From NCBI GenBank assembly GCA_037074705.1, contig CM073590.1, forward strand, positions 89,954,947 through 90,018,946: DNA of 64,000 nt, read 5' to 3'. The notes under the pieces were generated by a model, which saw only the letters and a program-made list of their open reading frames with translations, was not told the origin of the DNA and searched no databases. Within the stretch, counting starts at the first letter, position 1, and each line of letters opens with the position of its first letter. A program made the position numbers and the translations under genes. The stretch is from Zhengitettix transpicula (Eukaryota > Arthropoda > Insecta > Orthoptera > Tetrigidae). This document shows, piece after piece, positions 57,461 to 64,000 of the stretch.

Positions 57461-58910
57461 TTCAGTTCAGTTACAGATTTGAGATCAGAAGAACGTGGCC
57501 GGGCTAAAAACCTCGTGCTCAGTATTATAAGACACTTGTGGTATATATGGCGCTCAAGACACCATAGTAGGGTGGGTGATTTTGTAGAAGTTAGCAGACA
57601 ATAGTTGGGGTTTGCAGTTTTTGAACTGCTGCCCATGGCCGAAGCATATCGCTTACAGGTAATTCCAGGCCGTATTTTGAACAATTGATATTGTCTGGTG
57701 TCCACGGGCGAAACATCTTTGGGTCCGCTTTAGCGGGCCAGAAATATGCCTTTTGGAATACTTTGAATTCACCAAAGCAGAATATGAAAATTTAACTATT
57801 GAAATATATAGAATATCCCCAATTTAATATAATTCACTAAGAAAGTTAACAAGTATTCCCAATTTAATATAACAATATGAAAGTTGACGATACAAAAATT
57901 TACAATGTAATTATTAATAATTCTCTATAGCAATTTTACATACATTTCTGTGATTAATTCTTTTATTAGCCATATTTTATCACATCACACGATTAACACC
58001 AACCAAATATTCGGTATAACTGTTTTTTAAAATGCCACAATGTGCATAAATATGATGATCATCATAATTGATTATGTACGCTTGGCTACTAATTTTTTGT
58101 TCAGTGAGCGACCTCTGCCACCGAGAGGACAGCCATTAAGTGGAGACGTCTGCTTAAAATTCAGCAGGGCGGGTGGCCAACAGCACCACCTGTTACGATC
58201 CGGACTCGTAACTCAATTAGCGAGTCGCTGTCCTCGCAGACCGTCGCGTTAATATTACCCCACCAAGGTGACCACTCTATATTCGCCAAATGGCTAACCA
58301 CTTGCATAGACATTTGAGCGCAGAAATTAAGACATCTAAGTGCATTTGTCTGTATAATGTACCTCATTGTTTCTATGAGAAGCACATGTTTCTGTTTAAT
58401 AAAACTCCACACTGTGGCTAGCGCACTATCATCCATTTCTACAAAAAATCTTTAATTTTTTAAATGTCCAAGTATTATTTCTATGAAATCGTTCCTGATA
58501 TCGGCACATACTTTTGTGACTAGAATTAAGAGCATTTAACTCGGTGGTTAGTTTGTTAATTCTCTATCTCAATAACATTTTCGTTCTTCCGTTATCGTAC
58601 AGTGCCATATTTGTATTTCAGCATAGAAATGATTATTCTAAGTATAATGACGTTGATAAAACTTCATAAATACGGAATAAACTCCTATCTGAGCGAGTGT
58701 GGCAAGATAATTAATAGAATGCCAATCTTGGACATGAGAATATTATCAAGTAGCATTGAATAAAATATGGTTGACGAACCAGAAGGCTGGTTTATGAAAA
58801 CGTGTTCTTCTCTACGTCGCAAATGAGAAAAATGCCCCGTGAAAACTACTAATGCTCTCCACCGAACAAAACCCAAACAGATCAATAAATTTAATATTCG
58901 AATTAAAGTA
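57461..58910. other. Non-coding DNA
   Basis: A GC-richer patch at 58090-58270 has short frames only. Nothing else recognised. Confidence 0.35.
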
Positions 58911-59057
58911 TTACCAGAAAAACAGACAATAACATATTAACCAAATCACAACGTTTCCTGCACCAAACTGTTACAGTTAAAGTTCACTTGATTAGGTCCA
59001 CTGATTGGCGGAGGAAACGTTGTGAGTTGGTTAATGTGTTATTGTCTGTTTTCCGGG
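58911..59057. mobile_element. Foldback with ACAACGTTTCC core
   Basis: Left arm 58911-58958 (ccagaaaaacagacaataac ... tcacaacgtttcct) pairs with right arm 59011-59057 (aggaaacgttgtgagttgg ... ttattgtctgttttcc) around a ~52-base loop. On the plus strand TTGATTAGG...GGAAACGTTGTG resembles a degenerate hammerhead order. It shares only the core with families 1 and 2, so it is a fourth variant. Confidence 0.7.
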
Positions 59058-59322
59058 TCATATTGTCATTGAAATATTATAAATTTAACAGACAGTTTAA
59101 TTTATTATAATTACCACCAAATTGGATTGGATTTTTGCCAGAAAATGTAGTTTTTATATGAATTCAACGATGTAACAGATCAAAAACATGGTTCTGAGTG
59201 CTACTGAAGATAGTTATTGGAGAACGGAAAAGCGAAAAAAAAATTGAGGTTAAGAAATAGGAAAGAATTAGGTTTTGAGGCTGCCTTGGCACTCAGACTC
59301 AGAGACTGGAATTTTTTTTTTT

Positions 59323-59466
59323 AGGGCAACAGGCTACATGAGGGTAATCCACGTTGGGCAACTCCATTTTAATAGCATAGGAAGGGATTTGAATGGGGGA
59401 TGCGGAAGGGTAGAGGAAGATAGCCAAGGATTAACTAGGGCCCCCGGGCTATATTTTAAGGATCTA
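59323..59466 (-). mobile_element. R510 poly(A) retroposon, 5'-truncated
   Basis: An 11-base T run (poly(A) on the minus strand) precedes agggcaacaggctacatgag, and the copy ends after ggctatattttaaggatc. This clean tail is the best evidence that R510 is a poly(A)-tailed retroposon. Confidence 0.8.
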
Positions 59467-60729
59467 AACACAACACTTGAGGTAAAAAAGATAAGTATTA
59501 ATGACGAGAAAATATTGAAAGACCAAGAGCGACCGTCTTGGTCGGGTGTTGAAGAACGACTATGCCGATTTTTTCGAGCTTCCCGAGGAGGGGATATCAC
59601 TTTCATATATATATAACCAGTTGTGGGGGATCCAATATTAATTACAAAATGGCCGCCAAAAGTTAAAACACAGTCAAGTTTTACAGTCACTCTGCATTCC
59701 CACGACAGACCAAAAATGTAAGGAGATATTAAATAGGATTTTAGATGAGGTAAGGCAGACAGACGTCGCCATCGGCGTCTGTTCTACTCGGCTTACATCC
59801 TGTGTCGTCTTACACTCATCCTCTCGGAAGGGATACAAATTTACAAGAATTTAATAATGATCTGTGGAGCTAGCCTCCACTGGGCTTCACGTCTATCTGT
59901 CGACGAACTTCTCTGCAAGAATCTAGCTACTATCATCGCTTACGCCTCATCCGCCAGCCGTAGCGAAGAAGGATAAAAAGAGATCGGGGCGCAGAGAACT
60001 TCTTGTCGCCGCGGAAGCCAAAGAATAAATAAACACTGCGTTATACTCAGAATCTTTATGAACTTACATTGTTGTACGAAATAAGATTCTATTCTTATGG
60101 AGTAAAATACAATTTCAGTTCAGTTCGTTCCGAGCAATTAACCAGTGTACATGCGTTTGAAAAGATAAATAAAATATTGAAAAAATCTTCTCGTCATTAA
60201 TCGCAACCCGTGCTATCACACATATTTAAATTTTCTTCCCGTGTGGTGTCTCAACTAACACAAAGTCCGCCACAGATCTTAACATAAAACTACACAGGAG
60301 CCATAAAAATATGAAACGGAACTAGTAAAAATGATTGAGATGCGACGTCGGAGGATACGTTTCAGAAGAAAAACGATACATACGACTATTCGAGTTATAA
60401 TACAAGTATTGATTATGTCAAATTCGAAATATTTTAAAAGTTTAGTAAATTTATGTTTAAAAAATAATATTTTTTTTTTTCAATTAAAATTTATAAATAG
60501 AACAAAATTGTAACCAAAATATTAGTTCAACTTCAGCTCACCACAGTATATAATTTAACATTGTAAACAAACGGTTAGACGACCTTCAACCTCAAACAGG
60601 TGTTATGTTTATTTGATGCCCTTATAAGACGTAGCTTTTCTTTTATGTTGATTGTGTTCACATTACAAATGAATACGTCGGAAAACGACGAAAGCTAGTG
60701 TTGAAATAATTTATAAATAATGGATATAT
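59467..60729. other. Non-coding DNA
   Basis: The segment 59730-60020 is GC-richer without a supportable frame. Confidence 0.35.
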
Positions 60730-61564
60730 TGTATTGTAACACCCTACTTGCAGCAGGGGGAAATTTACAGGGTTAAAATAAAGTAAACAGGAACTAATAG
60801 AATTAGGTATATACAAAAGTTATTATTCATCTTCCCTAGCATAAATTAAAATCTTGCTCATAAAAAAATGAAAGGAAAATGAGAATGGAAATGAAAATGA
60901 GACTATCTCTCTCAGGCGATCAGGTAATCAACATGAGACACTCAATGTCATCCGAATCACACAAGACTCACATGGGTAGTTCTACGCAGAAAATGGAGGC
61001 GTCGGGCGGCTGTTTGCTGTGGCTTCTGTGGTGTCCCTCGCGCCTGCACGTCGTCGGGCTGTAGCACGCACTGTGGGTTCGTGGTAGTGGCTCAGATTCA
61101 CACTCGTACTTGTCTCCCGACTGTAGCGAGCCTAATCTCCTCTCTCTAACGATTTTCCACAGCTGTCCAACTACTACCTGCCTCATTTCACGACTGTCCA
61201 CCAACTGATCCCAAAATCTTGTCCACAATCCCCCTCCATATATTTGTCCACGTTCATTTTTGTCTGTGCTGGACCAATCTACAAACTTGGTCCCCTCACG
61301 TAGCCTTCACCACCAATCAGAAGTATCCATTCCTTCCTGCCAAAGCCACCACCATCGCTGGTCCAGATATCTTGAAAGACGCCAGCGTGCAGGTCCCACC
61401 TGGACGAAAATGGTGCGTATTTTCTATTGTAAGCAGTCTCATTTGTTTTTAAGTCCTGAGTCCTGCACTCTCTGGAAAATTCTAGCCGTACTTTGTCCTG
61501 GCGACTTTACAGTTGCGCGTGCAACGCCGGGAGTAGAAATAAATTAAAATATTGTTTTGATACA
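60730..61564 (-). mobile_element. Possible LTR, minus orientation
   Basis: Begins TGTATTGTAAC after ATAT (60726-60729) and ends TTTTGATACA, giving inverted TGTAT/ATACA ends and a typical LTR length. It has a TATA-like atatatgg on the minus strand near 61240, followed by a GC-rich R/U5-like region. The right flank is ATGC instead of ATAT, so the target duplication is not supported, and I found no second copy. Confidence 0.3.
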
Positions 61565-63732
61565 ATGCTTTAGTAAAGAAAAGTAGAGGCTCACACTACA
61601 GGATCCATGAATTTTTTATATTTATCGGCCGGAAAATGTTTTAATTTTAATATTAATAAACTAATTATCTTTCATATAAAATTTAATAGTATATTGAATG
61701 AAAATTCTATAGACCGGTTATTTACGATCAAATAGTTTATGAAAACCTAACGAACACTTAAGACATAGCTTTTAATTATGGTATTTGTTTATTATTTAAA
61801 TAAAATAAGTTTTAAATATAGCACAAACGTCATCATGATAATAACTTATATTGAGAAAGCGATTTAGCCTATGTTTGTTGGAGATTGTTGGCCTACAAGC
61901 CAGTTCAGTTTTATGGCATTCGGAAAGTTGAAGGTCAAGGTCAACGCCGATTGAGGGTCACTTCTCTCGATAAGGATACTAAATGACTAAAATACTGACC
62001 ATCCGAATGGTTCTGCGACAACGATCCGCTCTGTGTAGTCCGTAACGAACGAACCATACGTTTATGTATTAAACCTTACGTATTGTCCATTTAAACGTAA
62101 TAGAGAGACAACTGACAGAAAATTTATATATTGTGACATAATTCGAAGCTCAGCGTTTGTCGTGGTTGTTTCAGAAGGGTACGAAGTAAGAAAAGGCTCG
62201 AGCGGTTTTCTTATGTTAAGTATTTGGCGTTGGTCAGGGTCGGGCGTATCTGTATGGTGCCAGAAAACCGGGTCTAGGAACCATCGGCCAGGCGTACTTA
62301 TGTCAACCAGCTGATCCACCAAGGAAAGTCTCGCTTTCCCATTTGCGATTTGACAATTTGCCGGCGTGTATGGAAGACTTATTGTTTAATAACCAATAGT
62401 CACTTAATTAACATGCTAATTTTAATAAGATCTACTGAGCAAGAATTAAATTTCTTGAATTTCTATAGTTATATTTTTAAGGATAGTATAGATTTAATTG
62501 TATAAATGAGTGTGAAAATAAGCGATTAAAGTGCCTTGTGTCTGTAATGGAGGGAGAAATTGATTTTTAAATATGTCTAAATTAAATTCTATTGTTAAAT
62601 ATGGAACTTTATTTGTTAATCAATTAGTAACAAGTTCCCTGAAAATTTATAGCAAATCTTGGTTTGGATCGAATGAATCGTTATTTAAATTTTTAAAAAA
62701 CGTGTGTCGAGTACTAATTAATTAGTGTTGAATACTCAGTGACGCCCAGGCACGCCAGAGGAAGCAAATTAGAGATTACAGGCTACCGTTAAGCTGATTC
62801 TTCGAATGCACATAAAAACCGTAAACTCTGAAATTTACAGTTAGTTATCAGTCGACTGATGTTCAAATTTTTTTAGGGGGCTAAAAAGGTATACTTCGCA
62901 TACGAATTTTTCATTCAGCACAGAAATCCTGTGCTATCATTTTGATAGCACTGAATGGCCAGCTGGCACCCTTAGCAGGAGCGAGTGAGCCGCAAGGAGG
63001 GAATTAAAAATCTTCTATATAAACACATATATTCGCAGTGTTAAAACACATTTGAAGGTTCTTAAACTAAGAAAAATGAATTAATACTAAATAAATTTAT
63101 GTGCTGCAGCACATGTGTACATATGAACCAACCGTCACTGCTCTAAACACTGCTTATACGTTTTCATATTACTCATAAACAGTCTCTACTTTTATCCCTT
63201 CCCTATATCTTCCCCTCACAGTCCATAGTAGTATAAACATGTTTTATACAATTATTTAAATTCACCGCGTTCACACACTTATTAATGTTACACCCTTTCA
63301 TTTTGTTTCTCTCGACCAATACACTCTTTCACTTGCTATAGTTGTCGGGATTTCTCAAAAATGTGATTATCTTCAAGTTTGCAATTCTTTCGATTTCCTG
63401 CGGTAGAAGGATAGACGTAGATTACTATTCTATACGCATCTATGAACACCCAAGTTAGGCTTTTACATGGCGGTTTTTCAGTATTGTTGATACCTAGTTG
63501 ACAATCCTTTAAAAGGGTCACGTCTCAGACTCGGGGCAAATTTTTGTTGGTATTTTAATCATTGTCCGGAATGATGCGTAAAATTTCAAATGTTTTTCGA
63601 CTACACATGATTACTGTTCACTCAGTTTCTGTAAAATAAAATTTTAATCCTCTTGACAAACAATTATTTAATAACTAAAATTCTATTCATAGGCTTTTGA
63701 AAGAAAGGAAAGGTTTTGTACTGACGTTGTGT
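61565..63732. other. Non-coding DNA
   Basis: No gene supported. A compact hairpin lies at 62912-62957, with gtgctatca / tgatagcac as inner stem and cattcag / ctgaatg outside. ATTAAA signals on the minus strand at 63667-63672 and near 63643 could serve the exon at 63733. Confidence 0.35.
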
Positions 63733-63966
63733 TAAGCTTTCCTTTCCTCGGAAGTGATATTGGCCTCCACGGATTCGAAGAAACTGGTTGAGTTTGCTAT
63801 TGTCTGAGTAATCTCAGCAGCTACAGGTCCTATTGTCGGTGCAATCTGTTCTGGGAAGAAGCTCTGATAAAGCGTGACAACAGAGCTGGGCTTGATCCCG
63901 CTGGGAGGAAAGGCACAAAACCACTTCTCTGGTGCTCTGTCCAACAACAAGAACACTCGCAAAATG
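63733..63966 (-). CDS. Candidate terminal exon of an unknown host gene
   Basis: On the minus strand an acceptor-like ctaacttaactgtag precedes an open frame of ~77 codons ending at TAA, with codon choice (GAG, AAG, CAG, GTG) unlike the AT-rich surroundings. The protein segment includes LLLDRAPEKWFCAFPPSG, VVTLYQSFFPEQIAP and a C-terminal EANITSEERKA, with two N-glycosylation sequons (NST, NIT) that would suit a secreted or extracellular protein. ATTAAA polyadenylation-type signals lie ~60-90 bases after the stop. I do not recognise the family. Upstream exons would lie beyond the right edge. It might instead be an unrecognised transposon ORF. Confidence 0.45.
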
Positions 63967-64000
63967 CTACAGTTAAGTTAGGACTATGCGTTATAAGTAC

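Overview
The window looks like a stretch of an insect nuclear genome. It is AT-rich by eye, has no long intact open reading frames or operons, and carries tRNA-derived SINEs, Jockey-type and other non-LTR reverse transcriptases, mariner D34D transposase remnants, solo LTRs and Penelope-like foldbacks. The large gene-poor space would suit a big, repeat-rich genome such as a polyneopteran, but that is inference. Almost everything recognisable is mobile DNA, mostly decayed and often nested. The only piece that reads like a conventional host coding exon is at the extreme right end (63733-63966, minus strand), with a weaker small-exon candidate at 22662-22756.

Layout. 0.7-0.9 kb: a foldback carrying hammerhead-like core motifs on both strands. 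2.5-4.75 kb: a tRNA-SINE lies in a locally duplicated unit; one copy received a solo LTR (itself hit by a poly(A) retroposon) and the other a perfectly palindromic 168-bp foldback with a 12-bp target duplication. 4.9-8.2 kb: three more foldbacks, a second SINE, a minus-strand solo LTR and another hairpin. 10-15.4 kb: a retroposon copy, a foldback, an old reverse transcriptase split by an LTR-sized insertion, and a full-length retroposon copy. 20.5-22.4 kb: a retroposon copy next to an LTR element that still shows a primer-binding site but has lost nearly all its interior. 23-32 kb: SINE, RT scrap, degenerate short repeats, retroposon fragments, a minus-strand solo LTR and a 104-bp tandem duplication. 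37.9-41.5 kb: two inverted mariner pieces, then two LTRs back to back in opposite orientation. 43.8-48.1 kb: a mariner scrap and a rearranged Jockey element with a near-identical 0.4-kb inverted repeat. 50-59.5 kb: a dispersed repeat, foldbacks, retroposon copies and a 20-bp-TSD chimeric insertion. 60-64 kb: a possible LTR and the terminal-exon candidate.

Three themes recur. (1) An LTR family (TG...CA ends, mostly TGTAA...TTACA) has inserted repeatedly into AT/TA runs; four copies have exact ATAT flanks on both sides, two more are near matches, and no gag or pol is visible in the window. (2) Several foldback families share the core ACAACGTTTC; read on the appropriate strand, some show CUGANGA-like and GAAA motifs, as in the hammerhead ribozymes known from Penelope-like elements. 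(3) A ~510-bp retroposon family, here called R510, ends in GCCTGTTGCCCT plus poly(A), has variable 5' truncation and at least a dozen whole or partial copies. The long stretches between these features show no gene that I can support.
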